Of a stretch of DNA of 64,000 nucleotides, positions 20,376 to 32,344 are shown piece by piece (the first letter of the stretch is position 1; each line of letters opens with the position of its first letter). Under the pieces are notes generated by a model. That model had not been told where the DNA came from and did not search any database. It saw only the letters and a program-made list of their open reading frames with translations. The DNA lies in assembly GCA_033296885.1 (NCBI GenBank), contig MU863940.1:142800-206799 (forward strand), given 5' to 3'. The stretch is from Triangularia verruculosa. Taxonomy: Eukaryota; Ascomycota; Sordariomycetes; Sordariales; Podosporaceae. Both the position numbers and the translations under genes were made by a program.

Positions 20376-23300
20376 ATGGACCTGCTCCTTCAACCTTCGA
20401 GTGATCAAAGGCATAGACTTCTCTTCCTTTCAGAAGGGTCTTTGGCCACACAAGCCCAAGGTTGCGACATAATCTTCGTCCATGGGCTGCTGCCCCACTC
20501 TCCCCAGACCCTACAAGACACCGGCCTCTCCTGGTCACGCGACATACTGCCCCTTCATCTGCCTTGGGCAAGAACCTATCGGTACCTGTTCGAGTACAAT
20601 CCCTCAGCTCATAACCAACATAACGACTGTGGCATAAGCGAAGCTACCGACAGTCTGTTGGTTGAGCTGGAAGCTCGAACTCGGACAGCCAAGGTTAGTC
20701 GTTGGCTCACGAGTTCCCGGTAGGTGCCTACTGGACAGTCCGTCGCATGGAAGCAAAACCGGTGCTAATAATGAATAGGAACCGCGTCCCATACTATTTA
20801 TTGCCCATAGCATCGCTGGCTTGGTGGTGAAGTCGGCTCTTGTCAAAGCATATGAGAACCGAGACGAGGAGTGTTGCAACGAGATCATCACAGCAACCAC
20901 TGGCATCATCTTCCTTGGTACACCACATACCCTTGCCTCACCGACTGAGCTTGAAACCATCATGGTGCGCGTATTTCCGGCCGCGGTACCTGTAACCATG
21001 GTTGCTGTTCAAGTGATGTTTGGAATCATGCAGCAGTTCTTGATGTTGCCTTGGACCTCTATACCATGGAAAGTCGTATCATTCCATGAAACCCTGTCCA
21101 TGCCTGGAACCGATACTCTTGTGAGCGTGCTTCTTTCCGGAAACCGATGAACAGTAAATGCTGACAAGTGACGTGTTTTCTCCCCTGACAGGCCGTTGAG
21201 AGTGATCATATGAGACTATCAGCCTTTCCAAATGTCCCGATGACAGGAACCCACCATGTGAGTCTGACCTGGCCCTGACAAATCCAAATGAATGAAATTG
21301 CTCATACATCTTTAGGATCTTTGCCGGTTCGACGCTCAAAAAGACCGAGAATCATATGTCAAGCTTGTCGAGTGTCTGAAAGACTTCAGGATGTCTAGGC
21401 CCTCCTCCATCCATCTAGAACCGACCGTGACCGACCATGAACTCTCCCCCAATATGGAGACAGTGCTCAAATCCCTGAGGCCCGGAGATCGCGACATACC
21501 AAATTTCACGTCGGAGCCATATGAGGGTACCCTTGACTGGCTTTCCCGAAATGACGTCTACAGGGGTTGGATGGACAGACCAGGAATGCTCTGGATTTCC
21601 GGCAAGCCGGGCAGCGGGAAAAGCACGTTACTACAGTACATCATCAACAGAATACCCGTTCAGGAGGCAACCGACCTGCATGTCATCTCCTTCACCTTTT
21701 CACCGGCGAAAAAAACGATGTCGACCCTACTTACGTCTACGCTACACCAGCTTTTGATGTCAACGACGGGCTACCCTACCACAGAAGTTTTGGCTGAGCT
21801 TTCTGATAGGAAGGAATTTCTCGGCGTGGATCAGCCGTGGGAGGATGATACACTCAGCGAGATTGTTCTGCCCATGGTCAAGAAGTTAACTTCACAAGGC
21901 CATTCGCTCTATATCATCATTGATGAACTCGATCAGTGTGAGGATCGAGTCGGCCTCGAGTCACTGCTTCTGCGGCTCGGCGGCTCGGCGGAAGTCGAAA
22001 TGGCCTGTCGGATTTGCGTCGCATCTCGATATGCTCCATCCTTCACTCTCCCATGGCAACTATGCCTCGACAATTACAATTCATCAGATATTCAGAAGTA
22101 TCTCAGGGAACATTCCAAGTTGTCCCCCATCCATGAGGAACAAATCTTGCGAAAGGCACAGGGAAGCTTTTTGTGGTTGCGAATTGCGGTCTCGTTCTTA
22201 TTCGACAACTCCACCAGTTTTGGCTTCGAGGTCAGCTCATTGCTGCCAACAAAGCTCGATTTATTGCTTGATAGGGTTTTAAGACGTCTTGAGCAAGTCC
22301 AAACAATCTCGTCGCCCAACACCGATATTCGGCGCTTTAGCTCAATCCCGCCGACACTCAATTGTCCTGGTCAGACATTTGTCAGTACTCCGGTTGTGAG
22401 CAATTTATTCATACTTGCGTTGTACGCCCTCAAGCCCCTGACACTCTCCGAAGTCAGAGGCTTTTTGGAAGTCGCCGGTGACATGCCGTCTGGTGTGGGG
22501 AATGGACACAAGAAAGCTGTCGAAACGACCGATACCTGGTTGTCAAGTCTGTCTGGTGGGCTGTTGCAACTCTCATCAAGAGGATCCGGATCGTCTTCTG
22601 GCAGAGGCAAACTGTCTCAGCCAACTGTTCATTTTATACATTCGACTGTTCGAGACTATTTACTCGCCAGGACGTGCAAGATGGACTCTCACTTTCGGAT
22701 TGCTCAGATCTGCCTCAATCACATCAACATGAACTGGTCACCTTTGCCGCAAGAGGTCTCTGTCCCCAATGAGGGCTCGCCATCTTTCTTTCTTCCATAT
22801 GCCGTTTCTTACGGTATACTTCACCTCAGGCTTGCCATTGAGGAAGGCTTGACTGTCGAGGGGGTCAACGCTTCTGGGGGCATCCCGTGGCAACCGAGCT
22901 TCCTGGATCAGTGGGCCGGTCTACACAGGCAACTATCGACAAAACAGACTCTTTTTGAGGAAGGGAGGGCAGCCGCTGTGCATGTTATGGCCTATTTCGA
23001 CATACAGTGGTTTCACACCGATCTGTGGGGTTTTTGCTCTGGAGATGTCCATATTCAAGACCGATGTGGGCGGACTCCATTATTCATTGCTGCAGCAATG
23101 GGTCATGTGAAGGTATGTGACACACTTATCGCTCTCGGCGCAAAGGTGGATCATCAAGATCACATTTATGGCCAGAGTGCTCTTCACCTTGCGGCGGACC
23201 AAGGGCAGACAGATGTCGTCCGACTGCTGCTACAGCGCGGTGCCGACTGCAATGTCAGAGGAAGCGTTACCCCCCTATGGATGGCAACTCGAAGTGCCCG

Positions 23301-25350
23301 CGTGGACATTGTTGAGATGTTGTTACAAGGTGGCGCAGACCCGCAAGCAGCAAATATGCACACCGGCGAGACCCCGTTGTCCCGAGCTGCAGCTCTTGGT
23401 CACATACCGATCGTGCGTTTGCTTGTGCAGTCAGGTGGGAGGCTTGATGCGGTTGACGCCCGTGGGTGGACTCCTCTCCATCATGCTGTCCAAAATGGCA
23501 GGAAAAAGACGCTAGAGGTGTTACTGGAAGAGCTCGAGAAATATCCGGCCGCGCCGCGTTTGCTGAGCGCCAACCAGACCAAGTCCGAGAACTCGTGGGT
23601 GAATACAGTGCTGTTAGCACTCCTTTATGGCCTTGGTCATTCTGAGAAAGGACAGTCTCAAGAGTCTCCTCGTGATGGGAGGGGGTCGGCGAATACCAAG
23701 ACTGGTGCAAAACCAAAGGGGCAGGTCACAGCACCAATGCAGAAACGCGAAAGGAGAGGGGAGGGTGATGTATCAGACGAGGATGAGGCTGAAGAGGACA
23801 ACAGGAGTACTAAAAGACCTCGCTCTGAGGGCCACCGTCTTGTGTGCCCTTATTTCAGAAAGAATCCAGAGGTGTTTGCAAGTACACCCGGGTGCCGTGG
23901 CAGCTTCCAGGACATTAATCGTTTGAGGTAGGTACGCAACATCAAGCTGCGGTAATCTTTCGTTGGTTATTTCCTATAGCGATCACCGTCGGGGGCCCGT
24001 CTGCATACGTTTTTGATAAGCTAACAGCTGGAAATGGAGAGCACACATCAAGAAATGTCACAACCAAGCATTCCGCTGGCAGAGATGTCACATATGCGAG
24101 GAGAGATTCGCCCCAAATGAAATCAAAGGACATCAACCTTGCATCGCAAAGGACAAGCCGAGCGACTATGAAAGGGGAATCGATGGGTTTCAGTATGCAG
24201 AGCTGACGTCTCTCAGGGGTGGGACTGGAAAGGAGTGTTGGGATGCCATTTTCCGGATTCTGTTTCCTAACTGGCCCAAGGAAAGACAGCTTCCCGATGC
24301 CTGTGAGTATTGCCAGACCTCGACATCCAGACAGAAACCCCTGAGACAGGTGAAACAAGATTACCTGATATGACGCATCTGACACCTATATTTTTGTTAG
24401 ACGAGAGTAACAAGTCAACAATCAAAGAGGCCATCAACCTACTTGGACAGGAACAGGTTGAGACAATACTCCTCCAGGCTCTGGAACAGCACAACAACCA
24501 GAATATCGGTGGCCGTATCTCTGCCTCAAGCTCTTCACTCGATGAGACGCAGACTGTTGCCGATACCAAGGCCACGCCAATCACGAACGTAATGCCGTCC
24601 TTCGACCAGGTCACGCCAAGGCTCGACAGCAATGACACCCACCCACAAATGCCGTTGTTCGCCCACTCATCAAATATTCCCTTTGGCAAAACCACAGGTG
24701 GCCAGGGCCATCTTGAGAGAGCCGCCAGCCGATACATTCCTCCCCCGGAGACGCCCGTCTATGGATTGACCCCTCTAAACAAATCCCACGGTAATTCAAT
24801 GTCAAGCCTGGGGGCTGGTTCTTTCTTTTCTGGGATCGGAGCTTCCACTACGAACACGACTCTGTCGGAACAAGGGTTGGATCTCAGTGCCTATGGGTCA
24901 CTGCCCAGCACAAACTATCAAGACCCAATCCCCCACCATTTTCTCGCTAGCCAGGGGGCAGTGAATCTGCAGTATTACAATCCAGCATCCTGGGGTTTAC
25001 GCCAATCGGGTGCCCCACAAACGGGCTTTCAACAAGAAGCTGTTCCACCAAATCATCTCGCACCATCCAATGTCTTTCACATAGCTTTGACGCCACAGGA
25101 TAGCCCACACAACCCATCATTGACAACAAATAGCCAAGGAGAGCAGAATCTTGCAGCACCTCAACAGACTCCAGGTGCTGCGAACGCTGGCGCCTTTGAA
25201 CAGTATCCCCTTTCCGGAAGCGGTGGCAATGGACAGGATGCTCTTTCTGGAAATGGAACTGGCGGGTTTGGGCAATATTCTCCTGCCGGAACTAATAGTG
25301 GATTTGGACAGTATCAACCTCCTGGAGACAATGGTGGGTTTGGAGAGTAG
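20376..25350 (+). CDS. NLR: hydrolase-NACHT-ankyrin-zinc finger protein
   Basis: Six exons (20376-20693, 20779-21120, 21192-21257, 21316-23927, 24040-24302, 24401-25350) stay in frame and give 1516 aa. Introns are 58-112 nt with good donors (GTTAGT, GTGAGC, GTGAGT) and branch sites (CTAAT, GCTGAC, CTAAC, CTGAC). Residues 1-265: SesB-like alpha/beta hydrolase with FVHGLLPHSPQ, nucleophile region FIAHSIAGLVVKSAL (Ser117) and probable catalytic His226 in SDHMRLS. Residues 338-346: Walker A GKPGSGKST; 440-450: Walker B LYIIIDELDQC. This is the NACHT ATPase switch. Residues about 824-984: five ankyrin repeats (GRTPLFIAAAMGH, GQSALHLAADQGQ, GETPLSRAAALGH, GWTPLHHAVQNGR). Residues about 1087-1170: zinc-finger-like region (CPYF...CRGSF, KKCHNQAFRWQRCHICEERF, GHQPC). 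The tail is Gly/Asn/Gln-rich. NLRs act in non-self recognition and cell death in fungi. The effector, by family knowledge, would be the hydrolase. Confidence 0.88.
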
Positions 25351-26434
25351 CCAACCCAACCAACCGTTTTGAACATGAATCTCGACTGGGGGGAGTTGGG
25401 GGTCGGAAACGATTCGTGGCCAAGGTTGATGATTTCGTGTTCAAAAGCGAGGAAGGCTTTTAGGTGTGTATCGGCGTTGGAAAATAGGGGGCTATGTGTG
25501 GCCCATCTCGTGTCCATACCTGGTTGCGTATGTAGTCTGCTGCTTCCTGTCGCCAATGCATTCTGTTTTCCTTTCCTCTACCTTGGTATCAGCCCAATGC
25601 AACCGGTACGTAACTATTAATGCCCTAATGTCAGCCATCCCCGTTGAATACGGAGTGAACAGCTCCGCATCAACAGCTTTGGGGCGGTCATGCAAATTGC
25701 TGGTGTAATGAATGAATTAAGGTAGGCTACCTAGGTAATAACACACTCAGTGTGAGGTAAGGCTGGCAGAGCGGCTGTACGAGATACGGTCGTGGCGCGA
25801 ACCCGGGTACGAGATTGACTGCAGAGTGGGGAGAAAGTTCCGTACACCCAAAAGCCGGTAGAGTTGCCGATCATATTGCCTGATGAATTGAACGGGTCGG
25901 GGTACCTTGGGAAGTATTGTTAGGTGCATGGATCATGAAGGGAGAGTGTGTGTTGGAAACCTGCCTGGAGGGCTGATGTCCTGGAGGCTTTTCTTTCCGA
26001 TGTGGTGAGGCTCTGATGAGCTATAGCCCAAAGGCTTTGAAGCACGTATGTCAAATTCACAGATACAACATGGGAATGGAATTCCAACAGCAGATCAAAG
26101 ATAACGCGACGTATAGCTAGGCTCTGATGAGTTATATTTAAATTTTAAAATACGTCAAGAACATTGGAGCCAAAATTTTACACAGGAGACAGATTTTTCT
26201 ACAATGTTGGTTTTACACCTCGAGTCTCAACGACGCGCGTTTCTCGTGCACCCTCCTGTGTCAGGCAGCCAGCCAGTGATCGCTATAATGTTTCAGCGTG
26301 GCCTGCTAGCAACAATGCATGTGATGGTGAAAAGTGCACGTTTGTTTGTCATGCAAAGCAACTTGCCAAATAGGTTCAATACTCTCTCTCAGTGTTTCAC
26401 ACAGCCATTTTCACCAACCTCACCCACCAACCAC
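25351..26434. other. Intergenic
   Basis: No gene supported. TTTCACACAGCC and CACCAACC leader precede the ATG at 26435. Confidence 0.45.
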
Positions 26435-27083
26435 ATGCCACAACACAAAATAACCATGGGAAGCCTCCAAACCAAATTCCGCCGACAGGATCGGTCAGAC
26501 GTCATCGACCTCTGGCTCAGAAAGATACCATACAGCAGGCGACAATACGACCTCTATCACTTCGAAAAACAGCTCATCGACTTTTGCGGGAGCAGAGCAG
26601 AGTTTGACATGATCGTATGTACAGTCACTCGCGCTGGCCAGCCTTATCGCTCCTTCTGTTTCACTTTTGGCACCCCACTTACCTGTCTCTTGCAGATTTT
26701 CTACCCAGGCTACCAGCTCCAGAAGAGAGCTGCCGATAACTTCCCGCCAGATAAGATGAAGCTGCGAATCATTTTGAAGAACCGGTACATGAAAGTGGTA
26801 GGTGGTTCCTTCACATCATCTCTCGAAGAATGATGAAGTACTAATCAGTGCGTGTGTCATCCAGAAGGAAATCATCCGGTTGTATGAGGACAACTATCGG
26901 TATTGCGTTGAAAAAAGACCGAGCCGTGAGGACGAAGATCAATTCACGTTGCCGAGACCTCCCATTGTCTACAAGGCTGAGGAAGGGTTCTACTGGTCAT
27001 CGAAGCTGTACCCTGACCCCCGCGGCAGTGGCCGTGGCTATCCATCCGAGTTGGACTATTTTCCCGGCCAGAGTCTCGCATAA
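26435..27083 (+). CDS. Hypothetical protein, three exons
   Basis: Exons 26435-26614, 26696-26797 and 26865-27083 give 166 aa; a second in-frame ATG at 26456 (MGSLQTKF, better context CCATGG) would give 159 aa. Introns: GTATGT...TTGCAG (81 nt) and GTAGGT...CCAG with CTAAT branch (67 nt). The product is charged and soluble: RRQDRSDVIDLWLRKIPYSR, then FEKQLIDFCGSRAEFDMI, PGYQLQKRAADNFPPDKMKL and KEIIRLYEDNYRYCVEKRPS. The end is Pro/Tyr-rich. No family recognised. Splice signals and continuous coding sense make a real gene likely. Confidence 0.6.
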
Positions 27084-27296
27084 AATACAGTTGAGTGCCA
27101 CCAAGGCTTCACCTCAACCTGTCTTGACCAGAAAGATGCGATATGACTCTATGACACTGATGACATTGACCTTTATCACAATCCATGTAGCCATAAAACA
27201 TCAAAAGCAAGTAATATGAGCTCTATCTATCTCTCATAGAACCCTCCGTACTCTTTATGTCTCATATCAATACAACACCAGTCCCACCAGCCCCCC

Positions 27297-28750
27297 TCAA
27301 AGACCCCAAACCCCCCTCCCCGTCCCCTTCCCCCATCCCTTCCCCTTCCCATGCCTCTTCCCCTTCCCCCTAACCCACCCCCCTTGCCCACCCTGTCTCA
27401 ACTCCCCAAACCCAACCTCCATAGCCGTCCCATCCCAAACAGTATAATACCCCTTCAACACCGGCGTCCCCAACACCCACGCCAACCTCCCCTTCACCGG
27501 CTCCCTCGCAGTCTCCATCGGACTGACAAACACCGCCTGACAAATCCCCGGCCTCCTCTCATCAAACACTCCCAGATTAAACGCCCCTCTCACCAACTTC
27601 ACCTCAACCCGCCGTTCAGCAGTCCCAATAACAAAAGAGATCTCCCTCTGCGCAAGTTGTTCCACCACCTCGCACGGCCCACCCCACGAACCCAAATCAT
27701 CCAACGGTCCGATCTGCGGCGAGAGCAGATTATACAGACTCGCAGCAGTAGCAAAATCAGGAGTCAGAATAATCGCCGAGCCAGTGTCCAACAACGCGAC
27801 GTCGTCCCGCACCGGCGAGCTGATGTTGCTCAGCAGGTACTGGTTTCCGGCTCTAACCGCTCGAAGCCCAGCCACCCAGCTCGATCGCATGGTGGAGAGT
27901 TGAACCTCGAGTGGGATCGTCCTCGATCTGAGGGTGGAGGGGTAGTACAGCCTCGTGTCCGTTCCCCCGATGGTAAGTTGTGGTTTTTCTCCAAGATAGA
28001 ACCCGAATTCAGGACTCAGTTCGCCGGTGGTGTTGCTGTTGATCCAATTCCAGTATGCTGTCTCAAACTCGATGGTTGTGTTGGTTTGTTTGTCTGGCCA
28101 GAAGCCGGTGGGGACGGGTCCGAGGCCGAAGATGCCGTCTGCGGGTTGGTCGGCTAGGCCGGAGGAGTAATAATCGCAGAGGAGGAATTGTTGGTTGAGT
28201 CCGTCCAGGGGAGGGGAGGAGATTGAGACGGTGTCGGTGACTGCTGTGCAGTTTGCTCCTTGGCTTGTGTTTGTTGGCACGGTTCCACCGCCTGCTGTGC
28301 CGAAGAATAGTTCGAGGGAGATACCGGGACCGGGGGAGAAGGTTGATGACAGGGAGGGGTTGAAAAGGTTTTGTTCAGGGGAGCAGGTCGTGCAGTTGTT
28401 GCGTGGCAGGAGGAGGTATGGGGAGCCAGTGTCGAAGATTACTTTGCTGTTGGACACTGTTAACGACCTGTCTGATGAGACCGAAAAGAGGAGACTTACA
28501 ATGTCTGAGGAGGCGTCCCAACCGTGATCTCGCCCATCCATTGAAGATCCGTGGCACCCTTCCGCCAGACCTCGAGAGGTATGTTGATCCCGGACGGCCT
28601 GATCTGCTGCTGAACGTCACTTCCTTCGAATCCTGGGATTCTGCCAGGGAACCTGAACATCTCGTATGGCTCGCGGCGGTCTATGACTGAAGCTGATCCG
28701 GCAGCTACATGCATAGCCACGCCGGCGGTGAGAGAGTGAAGAAGCTTCAT
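27297..28750 (-). CDS. Secreted pepsin-like aspartic protease (family A1)
   Basis: Two exons on the minus strand, 28750-28500 and 28446-27297, with a 53-nt intron (GTAAGT, TTAAC branch, AACAG), give 466 aa. Residues 1-20 form a signal peptide (MKLLHSLTAGVAMHVAAGSA). The active-site motifs are intact: VIFDTGSPYLLLP (Asp89) and VALLDTGSAIIL (Asp304). Strand WMGEITVGTPPQTF before the first motif and GIFGLGPVP are also typical. Enzymes of this family cleave peptide bonds at acidic pH outside the cell. The C-terminus is unusual: a Gly/Lys/Arg-rich tail (RGKGKRHGKGKGWGKGTGRG) instead of a GPI signal. The intron falls between TPPQ and DTGS, a position often seen in the family. Long plus-strand frames here are shadows. 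Confidence 0.9.
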
Positions 28751-29343
28751 GATGATATCTGTTGTCTCGGCCCAGCGAGGGAAGGTATTGACTTTCTTGT
28801 CAACACTGTTGTTGAGGGTGAAGCTGAAGATGTAGTTCTGTGGGGTGTCAACAAAGCGAGCGTGTTGCTTGAAGAGGAAAGCATCGCAGAAAGACGATCA
28901 TCAAGGAAAAGAAGTTCATATTTGAAGCCCGTCAAAATGAAGCCATATACGATTGTCTTTAATGACAATGTTTTGTCTCATCTGTGAATTTTGTTAGGAT
29001 TGTTACCCCTGAAAGCATAATACCAAGGCGTGGACCCACACTGAAGGCCTGAGAGCAACAATCTCCATTATGGTGACCCGACAGAGCGGAACAATCCTAA
29101 GAGCCTTAGTATTCTTCTTTGTCGGCAGCCCTGTCAGAAAATTCCAGGCTTCTAGAAGACCCCGACGTGACAAGAGCAAGGGAGCGTGCCGAAAGCCGGT
29201 AGATGATCACATGGGCGGTGGGGAGGTATTGAGGTGATCAAGATTATCAATTATGACAAAATAAATTATCCAAATATTCAGGTACACGCCATGCATGGTA
29301 TCTCCAAAGGACGCAAAAGAAAAACAAAGCCCTGCCGACCATC
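28751..29343. other. Intergenic between two minus-strand genes
   Basis: Promoter of the protease gene and 3' region of the next gene. No other feature seen. Confidence 0.45.
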
Positions 29344-30462
29344 TTATACCCCTGGATGGTTTCCTTGCGATCCCCCAGGGCCACCCGCTGGTCCAGTTGC
29401 TGCCAGTTCTGTCGGTTTATCATGTCCCATCCTGAATGCCGTCGAGTCAGCAGCTGACAGCTCGGCCATATTCGGGCTGGGCCCCATGTTTGGAGACTGG
29501 TAATGATAGGTAGGCGACTGGGAGAACTCCGAGACAGTCCTGCTGTGGCCATGCGGTACATATGACTGGTATGACTTGTGTGGGTCATATGGCGCAGGCG
29601 ACAGTCCGAGGCCTGTTTGCTTTGGTGGCTGGCCAAAACCAGGGAATGAATTTTGCAGATATGGAGCTGGTACATTGTTAGAACAGCCACGAAGGGAGCG
29701 TATCTGGACAGAGAGGTGTGTGGACTTACTGCTTTCGGGACTGCTGAAGGCTGAGTTTACGGTTGGTTCGTAACCGACTCCTGGCTTGAGGGCTGGTGTT
29801 GGCTGATAACCGCCTGACTCGGCGACAAATGGCCTGGCATGGTTGTCTTGATTCCGTCGCACACTGCGTCTCCACCTCCAGAGGAGGAAGGCGACGAGAG
29901 CAATGACGAGGACGGCTGCTCCTGCCGCTATGCCTCCGATTGCCGCCGGAGGTAGGCCACTATTTGAACTTGGTGTGGTGGTCGAAAGCTCGATCCGCGG
30001 GTCAGTCTCGGCGGTTGGAGTCGGTGTGCTCGTCGAAGAGGTTTCAGTTCTCGAGGTCGGTTCAGCAGTGCTTGTCGGCGCTGCGCCGACAAAGATTTGT
30101 CGATTATCTGGGTCAGGACTGAGGCGGGCAGCAACAAGCTGATCGGTTGGGCACGACTTGTTGACACACGGGTTGACCTTGCAACAACCCAAGAACGGCG
30201 GTGAGTTGTAGGCACAGGTATACCATAATGCGCTCTCATCTGAGCCGGCGCACTCTTGGGCTGGAAGCTCAAGATAGCTGTCCTTTGAGAATGAAGCTGG
30301 TCGAAGGTTTTCTGGTGGACATGTTCCCGGCTCTCTCTGGTATCCAGTGGTGCACGGGTTGATGGTGCAGCAGCCGACAAACTCGGTCTTCTTTCCGAGA
30401 CAAACGTAGAAGGTGCCACCGCTGGGACAGCTTGCGCCGAGGGAGGAAGGAATGTCTGCCAT
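29344..30462 (-). CDS. Single-pass Cys-rich surface protein
   Basis: One in-frame intron is likely (29729-29667, GTAAGT donor, CTAAC branch, CCAG, 63 nt), giving 351 aa; unspliced it reads 372 aa. The outer part has two related Cys modules: SCPSGGTFYVC...FVGCCTINPC and ECAGSDES...FLGCCKVNPC, the latter followed by KSCPTDQLVAARLS. A Ser/Thr/Pro-rich stalk follows (TSTAEPTSRTETSSTSTPTP), then a transmembrane helix AAIGGIAAGAAVLVIALVAF with a basic stop-transfer RWRRSVRR. The cytoplasmic tail is Tyr/Pro/Ser-rich (SYQSYVPHGHSRTVSEFSQS). There is no obvious cleaved signal peptide, so a type III membrane topology is possible. The layout resembles fungal wall-stress sensors, but the Cys module is not WSC; function unknown. 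Confidence 0.75.
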   Translation of the reverse strand: MADIPSSLGASCPSGGTFYVCLGKKTEFVGCCTINPCTTGYQREPGTCPPENLRPASFSKDSYLELPAQECAGSDESALWYTCAYNSPPFLGCCKVNPCVNKSCPTDQLVAARLSPDPDNRQIFVGAAPTSTAEPTSRTETSSTSTPTPTAETDPRIELSTTTPSSNSGLPPAAIGGIAAGAAVLVIALVAFLLWRWRRSVRRNQDNHARPFVAESGGYQPTPALKPGVGYEPTVNSAFSSPESSKSTHLSVQIRSLRGCSNNVPAPYLQNSFPGFGQPPKQTGLGLSPAPYDPHKSYQSYVPHGHSRTVSEFSQSPTYHYQSPNMGPSPNMAELSAADSTAFRMGHDKPTELAATGPAGGPGGSQGNHPGV

Positions 30463-32344
30463 GTTTAATGGTATACAGTCAACCTCAAAGTCTCAAGCCG
30501 GTCATGATGTCAAAGAAGGACGAGAGACCCAGGGGAGTACGAAGGTCACACATGAACTGAACAAAAGAGGGGCGGACATGGCCCAATATCAACTGAGACC
30601 CTCATCCGGATCGTCGACCAGGCTCTAGAGGTACAGCCTGCAGCTGACACAGTAGGAGGCCACAGTATGCACCATATCCGCCTGACATGGGGCTCTGCCA
30701 CCTCAATCTCAACACCAACGATGGATGCCCACCCCACACCCATTCTGCAGCCAGACATGTCATAGCCACAATGTGTCTTGTGTGTCGAGCTACACCATCT
30801 GCCAAAATGACGTCAATCACACCATCTCGTCCATCTATGTTGCATCTCATGAGCTGCAAGCTTGGTTCTGTCCATTTATCCGTTTCATGATCTTGAAACT
30901 GGGAAAGGGCACCTCCAAGCTGAGCGTGTAAACGCGAACTGGCCAGGATCTAGACCGCTCTGCCAATCTCCCATCGCCTAGCGGGTGAGGCTGCATTTTA
31001 GAGCACAGCCTGATCCCAGGAAAAAAAAAGAAAGGAACGCGCTAGATCCCGACAATTCCACTTCAGTCAGCACTAGAGCGTAGACAATGTCCACTCAAAG
31101 CGCCACCTGAATAGCTTCACGCAAAACAGCTTAGCTTGGTAGTTGCCAAGAGAAAGCTGACAAGCTGCAAAAAGCCAAGACCTGTTAGCATCGTATTTGA
31201 CAACGAGCATCTGCAGCTGGAATAAAAATAACAGTGAAACATTGCTGCCTCAGTCACCATTGGTGCCAAGTCGTGATGGGTGTGCAGCATGCCAACTGCA
31301 GCCGGGCGGGGTTTGCATATCGCGGGAAAAAAGCCTGGTACCGGTAAAAGATGGTGTCAGGAGAGAGGCAAGGCCGGCACGAATGGTGGTAGGGATTTGA
31401 GCTTGTCAGATGGTTGGGTTTGGGGGCCGGGAGGGAACGCGGGCCGAGATCGTGATCCGAATGATCGGGTTTGGGGCAGGGTCACGGTCGAGTGTTGACG
31501 TTGGCGTCAAAAGTGACGCCGTCACGACCGTTGCTGCAACATTGTAGGTAAAGCGGTGGACACAGGCTAAGGTTTACCTGGTCAGCATGGGCCCCCGTGG
31601 CCTGAACATGATGGAAGAGCAAGACGTGGGGTTATAGGTGTCGTTGCTCGGAAGCTTAGCACCAGCTGATCCCGCATCAGCTGGGGCGGTTTAGCCAAGT
31701 GGTCTGGCCAACCACTGTGGTTAATCTGAGAGAGATTAAGCAACATCGTAAGTCTGAGGACCTGAACGACCGGGGACGCCCCAAGTTCAACTCCCAGCAG
31801 GTGGTCGGGCTGAACTCTTTTGCTTTTTTTGCCAACAGCGCAAAATTCTACCTTTCCAACTGCAAATCTTCGATTACCATACATACACCATCTGAGTCTC
31901 TTTCCATGACGAATCCCACCTTTAGGTATCGATCGTGATCAGCGGATGCCCAACTATACTTCCATCAACAAACATCATCTCGTCCCACGACCATTTGCTG
32001 TATGGCAGCCAAGCTGTCTCGCCCACCGCCAATCCGCTATTCGCTTCTGAGAACAGATATTCATGACTCACCTCTTTCTTTCCCGCCGTGGTTGGCAAAC
32101 AACAGCAGAGGGCCGAGATATGAGGTGTTTATGGGCTTTTGCCTGCGCTTGCGACGCCGATGCTAGGAGGTAACGGTGACAGTCGCACGCCAGCTCAGCA
32201 GTCACACTGCTCATCACAAGGAACAAAGATGGAAGGGTTGTCGAGTCGAGGCAATGGATGAACGACGCATCTTTTCTCCGCGGGGCATAACTACCTGGAA
32301 TACCTACAGCTGATGAAAACCCATCAAGTTCATCGTTGTCGACA
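30463..32344. other. Gene-poor interval
   Basis: No gene supported over about 1.9 kb. A hairpin (TTAATCT, 5-nt loop, AGATTAA) lies near 31722-31740, just after a tRNA-like stretch at 31680-31800 that does not fold into a full tRNA. Short frames only. Confidence 0.45.

Noticed and set aside
19864..20571. 235-codon minus frame upstream of and overlapping the NLR start
   Set aside because: No domain, low-complexity composition, and it overlaps exon 1 of a well-supported gene.
27351..28157. 268-codon plus frame
   Set aside because: Antisense to the aspartic protease; Pro/Arg-rich product reflects the G/C-rich coding strand.
31680..31800. tRNA-like stretch (GCCAAGTGGTC with GGC partner, GTTCAACTCC)
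   Set aside because: D-arm-like and B-box-like pieces exist, but no placement gave acceptor, anticodon and T stems together; at best a degraded relic.
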